Shown here: one piece after another, positions 36,983 through 50,080 of the stretch
How the letters are laid out: each line of letters starts with the position of its first letter
How positions within the stretch are numbered: the first letter of the stretch is position 1
DNA from: Gemmatimonadota bacterium
GTDB taxonomy: Bacteria; Gemmatimonadota; Gemmatimonadetes; Gemmatimonadales; Gemmatimonadaceae
Assembly: GCA_016191225.1 (NCBI GenBank)
Contig: JACPPC010000011.1
Location: forward strand, 124,001-188,000
Length of the DNA stretch: 64,000 bases
Direction: 5' to 3'
The notes under the pieces: model-generated
The model's input: only the letters and a program-made list of their open reading frames with translations
Told to the model about the DNA's origin: nothing
The model's database searches: none
Translations under genes and position numbers: made by a program

Positions 36983-37789
36983 ATGCCATACGCCAGCGTG
37001 AACGGCACCCGCCTGTACTACGAGGACACCGGCGGCGGCGGCCCCCCCGTCGTCTTCAGCCACGGCCTGCTGTGGAGCTGCCGCATGTTCGACGGCCAGG
37101 TCCATGCCCTCCGCCAGGAGGGGTGGCGCTGCCTGGCCTACGACCACCGCGGCCAGGGGCGGAGCGACCCGGTCGGCACCCGGTCGGTGACGATCGAGCA
37201 GTGCTACGACGACGCCGTCGCCCTCCTTGAGCAGTTCCAGCTCGGCCCCTGCCATTTTGCCGGGCTCTCGATGGGCGGCTTCGTGGCCATGCGCCTCGGC
37301 GCCCGGCGTCCGGACCTCGTGAAGAGCCTCGTCCTCCTCGAGACGAGCGCCGACGCCGAGCCGGCGGAGAACCTCGGCAAGTACCGGCGCCTCAACTGGA
37401 CCTGGAAGTGGCTCGGGCCCGGGCTCGTGGCGGGGCCGGTGATGCAGGTGATGTTCTCGCGGTCGTTCCTCCGCGACCCGGACCAGGCGCGGCGGCGGAC
37501 GGAGCAGGAGGCGCAGCTGCGGGCCAACCGGCGCGACATCTGGCGCGCGGTGAACGGCGTGATCGAGCGCGAGGCCATCGCCCCCGAGCTCGGCCGGATC
37601 CACTGTCCCGTGACGGTCATCGTGGGCGACGAGGACGTGGCGACGGTTCCCGCCAAGTCGGAGCGGATCCAGTCGCTCATCGCGGGGTCGAGGCTGGTGC
37701 GCATCCCGCGGGCGGGCCACACCTCCAGCGTGGAGCAGCCGGAGCTGGTGACGGCGGCGATCCGGGAACACCTCGCGGCGGCGGGGTGA
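36983..37789 (+). CDS. Alpha/beta-fold hydrolase
   Basis: The 268-residue enzyme has an intact triad: the nucleophile Ser in GLSMGG (near residue 95), Asp in VGDEDVATVP and His in RAGHTSSVEQP near the C-terminus. The oxyanion region is FSHGLLWS, and a cap region lies in the middle. It resembles 3-oxoadipate enol-lactonase and haloperoxidase-like hydrolases; the substrate is not determinable. It has no signal peptide. A long inverted repeat follows its stop. Confidence 0.88.
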   Translation: MPYASVNGTRLYYEDTGGGGPPVVFSHGLLWSCRMFDGQVHALRQEGWRCLAYDHRGQGRSDPVGTRSVTIEQCYDDAVALLEQFQLGPCHFAGLSMGGFVAMRLGARRPDLVKSLVLLETSADAEPAENLGKYRRLNWTWKWLGPGLVAGPVMQVMFSRSFLRDPDQARRRTEQEAQLRANRRDIWRAVNGVIEREAIAPELGRIHCPVTVIVGDEDVATVPAKSERIQSLIAGSRLVRIPRAGHTSSVEQPELVTAAIREHLAAAG

Positions 37790-37820
37790 GCCGAGAGGTT
37801 CGGAGAGCTCTGGCGAAACA

Positions 37821-38020
37821 GGCGCAACCACGGAGGCACGGAGGATGGTGCCACGGAGGTTCACGGAGGCTGCAACTGCTAGCGCCCTGGGGGCCCCGGG
37901 GCGGATCCTCGCGATAGTGGGAAACCGCCTTCCCACGCGAAGTGTTCCCAAGCATCAGTTGCCGTTGATCCAGCTGCCTCCGTGAACCTCCGTGTCGCTC
38001 CGTGCCTCCGTGGTTGCGCC
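37821..38020. repeat. Long imperfect inverted repeat of CACGGAGG units
   Basis: The left arm (37821-37878) and right arm (37956-38020) are reverse complements over about 50 bases. They begin GGCGCAACCACGGAGGCACG and contain several CACGGAGG words, and an inner pair GCAACTG/CAGTTGC (37872-37878 with 37956-37962) extends the pairing. The spacer holds another 7-bp hairpin (GTGGGAA/TTCCCAC). It lies between convergent genes and could terminate both or be an interspersed palindromic repeat found elsewhere in the genome. Confidence 0.85.
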
Positions 38021-38053
38021 CTCCTCCCCTTCCTCGCCCTTCCCTCCTGACCT

Positions 38054-40601
<2,548 letters not shown>

Positions 40602-40622
40602 CGAGGGGTCGATGGTATCAAT

Positions 40623-40634
40623 CCGGAAATCCGG
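40623..40634. promoter_or_regulatory. Candidate operator upstream of the ArsR-methyltransferase gene
   Basis: CCGGA and TCCGG flank two central bases, 22 bases before the start codon. The flanks are AT-rich (ATCAAT / CTAATA), unusual here. This is the expected position for autoregulation by a dimeric ArsR-type protein. It is a candidate only; GC-rich palindromes arise by chance in such DNA. Confidence 0.4.
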
Positions 40635-40718
40635 CTAATAGGATAGTCGACCCCGCTCCCCCCCGTCAAGGGTGACCCTGTACCTTTCGCCCTCGTCCTC
40701 CTCACATCCGCCAGCTTT

Positions 40719-41641
40719 GTGACCGACGCCCTCCCCGCCGACTCCTGCCGCGCTCCCCGTCGATCCGCGACTGCCCCAGGTCGTCGCGGCGTTCGTGGCG
40801 CTCCCCTTCGTCGGCTGGTGGACAGGCGGCCCGTTCGACCTCGACCAGGGCTGCCATGCGGCGATCGACGCCGGGATGCCGCGGCGGCGCGAGTGGGAGA
40901 CGCCGAGCTGCACCGGTGCCCCGTGGCACGAGAAGCCGATCCTCGCCTCGAGGGCGACCCAGCCGTTCGTCGCGCCGCTGGTGCCGGTCAATTCGCCTCG
41001 CGTGGTCGGCGTCGGCCGGATGGTCGTCGCCGATCCCCTGCCGGTGCTCTGCCCGAAGGCGCCCCGCCCGGGTACCGGGAATCGCTGGTGGGCGACCCCC
41101 GCTGGCGCCCGGCCGCAGGGGCTCCTCGTCGCCGACGCCGACGCCCGCCGCTGGACGCCGGTCGGGCCGCGTGGTTTGTTCCGCCCCTTGGCGTGGACCG
41201 CGTGGGTGGCGATCATCGCCCAGGGGGGGCATTCACGGTGTACCGCGACGGACCGCGGGTCGGTGGCACGGAACTCGTGGCCGGGTTCCACGACGGGCCG
41301 CAGGTGATCGCCCGCCACGTGGACGGCACGCCGCGCCGGAGCACGCGACCGTGGAATCGAGGGCGGGACACCAGCATGCGCACCGCCAGGGCCGCCTGAT
41401 CCGTGAAACCAGCCACCCCACCCTTCGCTTCCAGCCGGACCGCGCGATTCCCCTCACCGACGACCAGGCCCGCGTGCACGCCGACCCCCGCCCCTCGTGG
41501 CTGATCACCCGCCGGAACCGGATCGACGCGCACCGGCTGGCGATGGCGCGCGACGCCGGGCGCGCGCGGGAATGGGTGGCGGCGACGATCCCGGAGCGGT
41601 ACGACGCGCCCTGGCGGCCCGCGCCGCGAGGGACCCCGTGA
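40719..41641 (+). pseudogene. Degraded family-39 glycosyltransferase (ArnT-like) remnant
   Basis: Around 40795-40990 one frame gives FVALPFVGWWTGGPFDLDQG, REWETPSCTGAPWHEKPIL and PFVAPL. This is a damaged form of the membrane glycosyltransferase opening (acidic DxDQG, then TP-NG-PW-EKPIL). The frame then decays. A different frame at about 41405-41641 gives WLITRRNRIDAHRLAMARDA and IPERYDAPWRPAPR, which looks like the C-terminal end of such an enzyme. At 923 bases it is far shorter than a working gene (about 1.5 kb or more), so it has internal deletion plus frameshifts. Its final TGA still overlaps the GTG of the DUF3108 gene, a relic of the old operon. Confidence 0.65.
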
Positions 41642-42465
41642 GGGAGTCGCGCGCGGCGCGCCTCGCGCTGCTGGGCGGAGCGCTCCTCACCGCCGTGGCC
41701 GTGGGGGGCGCGGCCGCGGCGCCGCGCACGCAGGAGGGGGCGGTGGCCGTGGTCACGCCGACGCTCGCGCGCGCGATGCAGGAGGTGCCGTTCGCCATCG
41801 GCGAGTCGCTCTCCTACTCGGTGAAGTTCGGCTTCGCGCGCATCGGCTCGGGGAGCATGTACGTGCAGGGGCCGGCGCAGGTGCGCGGGGTGGACGTGAT
41901 CCACACGATGTTCCGCATCACGGGCGGGACCTTCTTCTTCAAGATCAACGACCTGATGCAGAGCTGGATCGAGCCGAAGACCTTCGCCTCGATGCGCTTC
42001 TGGCAGGACATTTCGGAGGGCAACTACACCGCCCACCGGCGCTACGAGTTCTTTCCCGAGAAGGCCACCTACGTCGAGAACGACAAGCCGGAAAAGCCAT
42101 CGGTGTCGGCCCCGCTCGACGACGGATCGTTCCTGTACTTCATCCGCACGCAGCCGCTCGAGGTCGGCAGGGAGTACTCGTACGACCGCTACTTCGACCC
42201 CGAGTCGAACCCGGTGCGCATTCGCGTGCTGCGCAAGGAGCGCGTGCGGGTGCCGGCGGGGGAGTTCGACGCCGTCGTGCTCCAGCCGATCATCAAGACC
42301 TCCGGGATCTTCAGCGAGGGCGGCCGCGCCGAGATCTGGCTCACCGACGACAACCGCCACCTGATGCTGCAGATGAAGTCGAAGCTCAGCTTCGGCTCGC
42401 TCAACCTCTACCTGCTGCGCTACCGCCTCGCCGAGGGCGGCACCTGGATGGGCGAGGACCCCTAG
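41638..42465 (+). CDS. DUF3108 domain exported protein
   Basis: The 275-residue protein has a signal peptide (RLALLGGALLTAVAVGGAAA). The DUF3108 body then starts with PFAIGESLSYSVKFGFARIG. It includes VIHTMFRITGGTFFFKINDL, SEGNYTAHRRYEFFPEKATY and a C-terminal SKLSFGSLNLYLLRYR. Members are beta-rich periplasmic or outer-membrane-associated proteins of unknown function. The GTG start overlaps the glycosyltransferase remnant stop (GTGA). Its TAG shares the CTAG palindrome with the stop of the convergent DUF2339 gene. Confidence 0.85.
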   Translation: MRESRAARLALLGGALLTAVAVGGAAAAPRTQEGAVAVVTPTLARAMQEVPFAIGESLSYSVKFGFARIGSGSMYVQGPAQVRGVDVIHTMFRITGGTFFFKINDLMQSWIEPKTFASMRFWQDISEGNYTAHRRYEFFPEKATYVENDKPEKPSVSAPLDDGSFLYFIRTQPLEVGREYSYDRYFDPESNPVRIRVLRKERVRVPAGEFDAVVLQPIIKTSGIFSEGGRAEIWLTDDNRHLMLQMKSKLSFGSLNLYLLRYRLAEGGTWMGEDP

Positions 42466-44510
42466 CCGCCCGCCGGCGCCGAGTCCACGCGGTACCACCA
42501 GGCGACGCCCAGCAGGAAGAGGCCCACGCCGAGATAGCTCCCCACGCGGAACAGGATGTCGTCCACGCCCGCGGCACGCCCGAGCGCGGTCAGGGCGGCC
42601 CAGACGGCCAGCGCGAGCCCCGCGTGTCGCAGCATGGGCGCGGCGATGCGCCGGCCGCGCCGGATGAGGAGGATCCCCACAATCGCGTAGTAGATGACGA
42701 TCGTGAAGGTGGCGACGTCGTGGCTGACCATCTGGCCCAGTTCGGCGCGCCCCCACGCGAAGGCGAGCAGGAGCGCCGTGCCCTTCGCCACTTGCTCGCG
42801 AGTGCGCGGGGCCCCGAGCAGGGGCAGCGCGTCGGGGGCACCGAGGCGCGCGGCCAGCCAGGCCCCGAGCACGACCGACGCGCATTCCAGCGACGGGATG
42901 GTGAGGAACGGCGTCGACCGGTAGAACGGCCGGTCGAGCAGGTTCATCATCCCCACCGAGAAGCCGACCAGCAACGAGACGGCGCTCGCGGCCAGCAGGC
43001 GCGGGTCGCTCCCGCGCCGCGCCAGCGCGCCGAACGCCACCGCATGCGCGGCCAGCGCCGGCACCATCAGCCCTTCCCCATGGCGCGTCGCCAGCGCCAC
43101 GGCCATGGCCGAGGCGAGTCCGGCCGCGACCTGCAGCGCGGCCCGCTGCTCGGCGGTCTCGCGCCGCGACATGAACCAGTATCCGGCGGCCCAGAGCAGC
43201 GCGATCGCCCCGTTCACGAGGTCGCCCGGCAGCTGCGTCGCCCCAACCCCGCGTTCCTCGAACAGCGGCATGGAGAGCAGGGCGAGGAGGGGCAGCACAA
43301 GGGCCAGCCACCCCCACGCCGCGACGTTCGGGGGCTTGGGAAGCTGCGAGGAGGCGAACATGGACAGGCCGGCTGCGATCCCGGCCAGCGGCATCAGCTC
43401 CGGGGCATGGTAGAGGACATTCCACGCGTTGCCGTCGTTCCACGCCTGCGCCGCGGCGAGGCCGAGAGTCATCGCCGTCACGGCCACGGCGGCCAGCAGC
43501 GGCCTGAGGGGCGGCCGCTCGAGTGCGAGCGCGAACACCGTGACCGCGCCGGCGAAGCTCGAGACGAGGGTGCGCTCGAGCGCCGTGCCCTGCCCCGCCC
43601 CGCCACTGAGGGCGGCCGAGTACCAGAGGGTGCCGAGCGAGAGCAGGGCTCCCACGCTCTGCCAGGGCCGCTGCGAGGCCGTGCGCAGGCCGCCCGCGAT
43701 CACGGCAATGCCGTAGGCGGCGAGGGCCACGTGGCGCGCCTCGCCGGTGGAGGTCACGAACGGCGCCACGAGCGCGCCGAAGAGGCCGAAGGAGAAGAGC
43801 TCCTCGATATCCTCGTGCAGCGCAAACCAGCAGAGGGCGATCGACGCCAGGTCGGCCACGACGAGTGCGGCCGCCGCAGGCACGAGACGGAGGGCCGGTC
43901 CCATGCCCCACGCCACCACGTGCACCACCGCGAGCGACAGCGCAAGCAGCGCGTCGCCGAACCAGCGATTGGACTTGCGGCGGATCAGGTAGCCCGCCGC
44001 GGCGAGGATGGCGGCAAGGATGAGGCCGAGGCCGACGCGCACCCACGGGCCGATGAGGCCGCGGGCGAGGGCCCAGCTGACGAGGGCGCCAGCACCCATC
44101 ACGATCATCAGCACGGCGAGGGCAAGCACGCCGTACCGCCCGACGAGCTTCTCGAGGTCGAGCGCGGGTGCGCGGGGCGGCGGGCGGAACCCCGGCTCCG
44201 GCTGCGGGGGGTGCCGCGGCTCCGCGTGGGGCGCGTCGGCGCCGCGCGGTGGCGTCGGGGATGACGCCTCGGGTCCGGGCGACGGCGGTCCGGACGGGGA
44301 TCCCGGTGGCGTGCCTGGCGGCGCCGATGCGGCTGCCGTCGATGCGAAGGAGGCCGACGCGGGTCCCGCCGGTGACGGTAGCGGCGGTGCGGCCGCCACG
44401 CCCCCGACGCCGGCGCGGATCTGGGCGATCTCGCGGCGGGCGTCGGCGAGCTGCAGGGTGAGCTTCGCCAGTCGGTCTTCCAGTGCCTCGAGCCTGGAGA
44501 GGTCACTCAT
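42462..44510 (-). CDS. DUF2339 multispanning membrane protein
   Basis: The 682-residue protein starts with a coiled coil (SRLEALEDRLAKLTLQLADA), then a Pro/Ser-rich linker to about residue 110. The DUF2339 core follows with LEKLVGRYGVLALAVLMIVM and some 18-20 hydrophobic helices. Family members are large membrane proteins of unknown function, often in envelope contexts. The start is ATG, ten bases beyond the tRNA-Ser 3' end. Its stop lies on the same CTAG as the DUF3108 stop. Confidence 0.85.
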   Translation of the reverse strand: MSDLSRLEALEDRLAKLTLQLADARREIAQIRAGVGGVAAAPPLPSPAGPASASFASTAAASAPPGTPPGSPSGPPSPGPEASSPTPPRGADAPHAEPRHPPQPEPGFRPPPRAPALDLEKLVGRYGVLALAVLMIVMGAGALVSWALARGLIGPWVRVGLGLILAAILAAAGYLIRRKSNRWFGDALLALSLAVVHVVAWGMGPALRLVPAAAALVVADLASIALCWFALHEDIEELFSFGLFGALVAPFVTSTGEARHVALAAYGIAVIAGGLRTASQRPWQSVGALLSLGTLWYSAALSGGAGQGTALERTLVSSFAGAVTVFALALERPPLRPLLAAVAVTAMTLGLAAAQAWNDGNAWNVLYHAPELMPLAGIAAGLSMFASSQLPKPPNVAAWGWLALVLPLLALLSMPLFEERGVGATQLPGDLVNGAIALLWAAGYWFMSRRETAEQRAALQVAAGLASAMAVALATRHGEGLMVPALAAHAVAFGALARRGSDPRLLAASAVSLLVGFSVGMMNLLDRPFYRSTPFLTIPSLECASVVLGAWLAARLGAPDALPLLGAPRTREQVAKGTALLLAFAWGRAELGQMVSHDVATFTIVIYYAIVGILLIRRGRRIAAPMLRHAGLALAVWAALTALGRAAGVDDILFRVGSYLGVGLFLLGVAWWYRVDSAPAGG

Positions 44511-44519
44511 GGCAGCAAG

Positions 44520-44607
44520 CGGACAGGGTGGGATTCGAACCCACGATACGCGATGAACGTATACGCACTTTCCAGGCGCGCGCCTTCAACCGCTCGGCCA
44601 CCTGTCC
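44520..44607 (-). tRNA. tRNA-Ser (anticodon GGA)
   Basis: The 88-base molecule has acceptor stem GGACAGG/CCTGTCC with discriminator G. The anticodon stem CGCGC/GTGCG closes the loop CTGGAAA (anticodon GGA). A long class II variable arm (TATACG/CGTATA stem) and the TψC arm GTGGGTTCGAATCCCAC follow. No 3' CCA is encoded. It reads UCC and UCU codons and lies ten bases upstream of the DUF2339 gene. Confidence 0.97.
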
Positions 44608-44694
44608 AGACGAAGCGCGCCGACAGCGATCCCGAGTTGGAGGACCGTCCGGCGCGCACGGCTATGGTTAGGTCAATTGTGCATGCGGCTGCGA

Positions 44695-44781
44695 CGGACA
44701 GGGAGAGATTCGAACTCTCGATACCGTTACCGGTACGCCGGTTTTCGAGACCGGTGCCTTCAACCACTCAGCCACCTGTCC
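44695..44781 (-). tRNA. tRNA-Ser (anticodon CGA)
   Basis: The 87-base class II tRNA has the same acceptor stem as its neighbour. The anticodon stem CCGGT/ACCGG closes the loop CTCGAAA (anticodon CGA). It also has a long variable arm (TACCG/CGGTA) and the TψC arm GAGAGTTCGAATCTCTC. No 3' CCA is encoded. It reads UCG codons, the favoured Ser codon in GC-rich genomes. It is 87 bases from tRNA-Ser(GGA) on the same strand. Confidence 0.97.
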
Positions 44782-44869
44782 AACAGCCGGGGAAGTTTAG
44801 CGGGAGCCGGGGGTGAATGGGAGGTGCGAACCGCGGGACAAGCAGCTCCGTCGCTGCACGCAGGACGAC

Positions 44870-45352
44870 CTAGGGGAGCGCCTGCTGCGCTCCGCTGCGG
44901 CGGTCCTTGAAGAATTCCCTCAGGATCGCGGCGCACTCATCGGCGAGCACGCCCCCGAGCACCTCGGGACGGTGGTTGAGCCTCGGGTGCCGCAGCAGGT
45001 CCTCCACCGAGCCGGCCATCCCGGCCTTCTCGTCCCAGGCGCCGAAGACCACGCGATCGAGCCGGGCGAGGATGATCGCGCCGGCGCACATCGCGCAGGG
45101 CTCCATCGTCACGTAGAGCGTGGTCCCCTGCAGGTGCCGCTCGCTCGTGAGGGCGTGCGCGTCGCGCAGGGCAACCATCTCGGCGTGGCGGCCGGCGTCG
45201 TTCTCGACCATGACTCGATTGGCGCCGCTGGCGACGATCGCGCCGTCGCAGACCAGGATCGCGCCCACGGGCACGTCGCCGGCCTCGCCGGCGGCGCGCG
45301 CCAGGACGAGCGCCCGCCGCATCCACTCGATGTCCTGTTCACTTGGGGTCAT
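44870..45352 (-). CDS. tadA: tRNA-specific adenosine deaminase
   Basis: The 160-residue zinc enzyme converts A34 to inosine in tRNA-Arg(ACG). The metal and catalytic residues are H56 and E58 in HAE and C86 and C89 in PCAMC. The family context NDAGRHAEMVAL and the AGSVEDLL region near the C-terminus are present. The length is normal. A role as a more general cytosine/guanine deaminase is less likely. The tRNA gene pair lies immediately downstream. Confidence 0.93.
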   Translation of the reverse strand: MTPSEQDIEWMRRALVLARAAGEAGDVPVGAILVCDGAIVASGANRVMVENDAGRHAEMVALRDAHALTSERHLQGTTLYVTMEPCAMCAGAIILARLDRVVFGAWDEKAGMAGSVEDLLRHPRLNHRPEVLGGVLADECAAILREFFKDRRSGAQQALP

Positions 45353-45404
45353 GCGGCTCCGGAGTCATGGGCAAGGCAGGCTCGATCGGCGGCGGCGCGG
45401 CCCC

Positions 45405-46378
45405 TCACGGCGGGATCGGCGCGAAATAGTGGGTCAGGAGATACCGCTCGATGACGACTGCGAGGGAATCGGCGAAACGTCGACGTCGCGCGCCGCCGTC
45501 GCGCACGCCCGCCCAGGGGAGCTCGAGCTGGGCCGCGTCGATCGTGCCCGCGCTGCGCGAGCCGTGCCGCCACGTGGTGTACCCACCGTCGAAGTACGGC
45601 TCCGAGGCCCGCGGCGCGGGCGCGCCCGGCGCCGGCACGGCGGCGTATCCGGCCGCCTCGAGCAACCCGCCCAGGCTGGATGGACCCCGCAGCAGCGCGG
45701 GAAAGTCGAGGCCGCCGCGGCTCGACCGCGCCAGGTGCCGCAGGCTCGACGCCGCGGCCACCGGGGCGAGCCGGTCGTCGGCGAGTCGGAGGCTGTCGCC
45801 GGTGACGAGCATGCCGACCTCGATGCGCTGGATGTCGTGTGCGTGGCCGTGCACGTCGAGCAGCAGCCCCTTCCCGAATCGCGAGGCGACGCGGGCCCGC
45901 GCCGAGTCGATGAGCCCGTGGTAATCGGCCCAGGCCCGCGCCGCCGCGGCGTTGCCGCTCGCCCCCTCCGTTTCCTCGCGGTTGGCATCGAGCTTGCGCC
46001 GCGCCAGCCGGTTGATCACGACGTGCGGCCACCGGCCGAGCCGCCCGTGCAGCGCGTCGGCGACGAGGCGCGCCACCTCCTGGGTGCCAAGATCGTTCTC
46101 CGTCTCGCAGGCCGCGCACCGCCGGTCCGGAATCGACGGCGGGGAACGGTCCCCCCCGTGCGGGGCGCTGAGGATCACGGGGAGGTTCCCGGCGAGATAT
46201 TCGACGTGCCCGGATTCCCCGGCGTACCAGGTGCCGGCGACCCACGGCGCCACACCGGCCATCGGGAGCGGCGGCGCCGGCGTTGCCGGCGCGGCGGGCA
46301 CCACGCTCCCGCCGCAGGCGATCGCGAGCACGACCAGCGCCACTCCGGGCGCCGCGATCGCGCCCGGTCGCCGAGGGG

Positions 46379-46382
<4 letters not shown>
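45405..46382 (-). CDS. N-formylglutamate amidohydrolase-like lipoprotein
   Basis: The 325-residue protein has a lipoprotein signal ([12 protein letters not shown]) and a Pro/Ala linker. A domain resembling N-formylglutamate amidohydrolase follows: [12 protein letters not shown] (zinc His), then [24 protein letters not shown] and [11 protein letters not shown] with further His ligands. The zinc-peptidase-like fold can act on amides of small acids. An envelope location is unusual for the histidine-degradation enzyme, so a different substrate is likely. The GTG start overlaps the clpB stop (GTGA at 46379-46382). Confidence 0.75.
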
Positions 46383-48982
<2,600 letters not shown>

Positions 48983-49219
48983 CGGGGCATCGGAATGGTC
49001 GGTCCGCGATGGGACCGGCGTGGGTGCTCGGCTTCGAGCAGCTTCTCAGCTGACATGTGCAAGTGCATGACGGGGGCCATGATGGGAGTGTCGGTCGGGC
49101 AGGAGCTCGAGCCGGGCTGGCAGGCATCAGGCACGCCCTCTGTCGGGGTGACAGGCCAGCGCTTTTCGCCCGACCAGCTCGGGTTGACCGGCCCCCCGCC
49201 GACCAATAGCCTCCGCCCG

Positions 49220-49732
49220 ATGCATTCCTCCCTTCGACGCCTGATGCGCCCGCGCCGGCTGCGCCGGCTGACCGCCTGCCTGATGCTACCGGCACTCGCC
49301 GCCGGGTGCCAGCGCGAGGGGAGCGAGAGCGGAGGAATGAGCGACTCGACGTTCGTCGGGGTGATGGGAGCGCTGCGTCGGGTGAATGACGACCGGATGC
49401 TGCACCCGGTACCACCCCATCCGATGCCGCGCGGGCCCAACGGCACCGCGCCGACGATCGAGCAGTCGCGCACCCGCGACTCGCTGCAGCAGATCCGGAA
49501 TGACTCGGTGAAGGTGGTGGACTCGACGGCCCGGGCCGCGGTGCTGGCGCGGTTCAAGGTCACCCCCGACCAGTTGCGCGAGAAGGCCCGCGCGCTGGCC
49601 CTCACGCCACAGCGGTCGCAGCGGGTGATGGAGGCGGTGGCGAGGGAGAACCAGCGGCTGGATTCGCTGGCGCGGCGGAAGGCAACACCGCGAGCGGCCA
49701 CTCCGGACCTGAAGTCGCCGTCGCTCCGTTGA
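49220..49732 (+). CDS. Hypothetical lipoprotein
   Basis: The 170-residue protein has a basic N-terminus and a clear lipobox (MLPALAAGC). The mature part is helical and charged: STFVGVMGALRRVNDDRML, then DSLQQIRNDSVKVVDSTARA and VTPDQLREKARALALTPQRS. The spacing loosely recalls small DUF4296-type lipoproteins, but that is weak. ATG 49220 was chosen because the signal peptide follows directly. It is divergent from clpB. The function is unknown. Confidence 0.65.
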   Translation: MHSSLRRLMRPRRLRRLTACLMLPALAAGCQREGSESGGMSDSTFVGVMGALRRVNDDRMLHPVPPHPMPRGPNGTAPTIEQSRTRDSLQQIRNDSVKVVDSTARAAVLARFKVTPDQLREKARALALTPQRSQRVMEAVARENQRLDSLARRKATPRAATPDLKSPSLR

Positions 49733-49834
49733 GCGAGATGTTCGAAATCGTTTCTGCCGCATGCCACGCCACCGGCCCGTTCACGCCGCGCATTCCCGGC
49801 GCCGGAGACCTCGCGTCTTCGGCGCCGAGCGCCT

Positions 49835-50080
49835 TCAGAGCTTCGACTTCGACTGCCAGGAGTCCAGACAGTCGAGATAGTGCGGAGCCACGGCGGCGTA
49901 GACTCCCCACCCGTTGTACCTCCCGAGCGCGTCGTGCACCACCGCCGCGATGCGGACCGTGGATGTGCCGGCAGGCGCCGAATACGACAGCACCGGGTCG
50001 TCCGATCCGATCGGAACGCCGTCGACGTACCACTGGTAGCCGTACGGCGCGAAGCCTCCGCTGACAGACGCGAGAAGACT
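49835..50080 (-). other. In-frame coding extension beyond the UGA of the subtilisin-like gene
   Basis: Directly after the TGA (50081-50083) the same frame stays open for 81 codons to a TGA at 49835-49837. It reads as a normal beta-sandwich domain: LLASVSGGFAPYGYQWYVDG, then GTSTVRIAAVVHDALGRYNG and WGVYAAVAP. This continues the preceding VVVSGPSQLKSGGT into an Ig/PKD-like repeat. A single lost sense codon (for example TGC or TGG to TGA), readthrough or selenocysteine insertion would each explain it. Confidence 0.7.

Noticed and set aside
37821..38020. CRISPR array suspected from repeated CACGGAGG words
   Set aside because: Units are short, irregular and arranged as an inverted repeat without regular spacers or cas genes.
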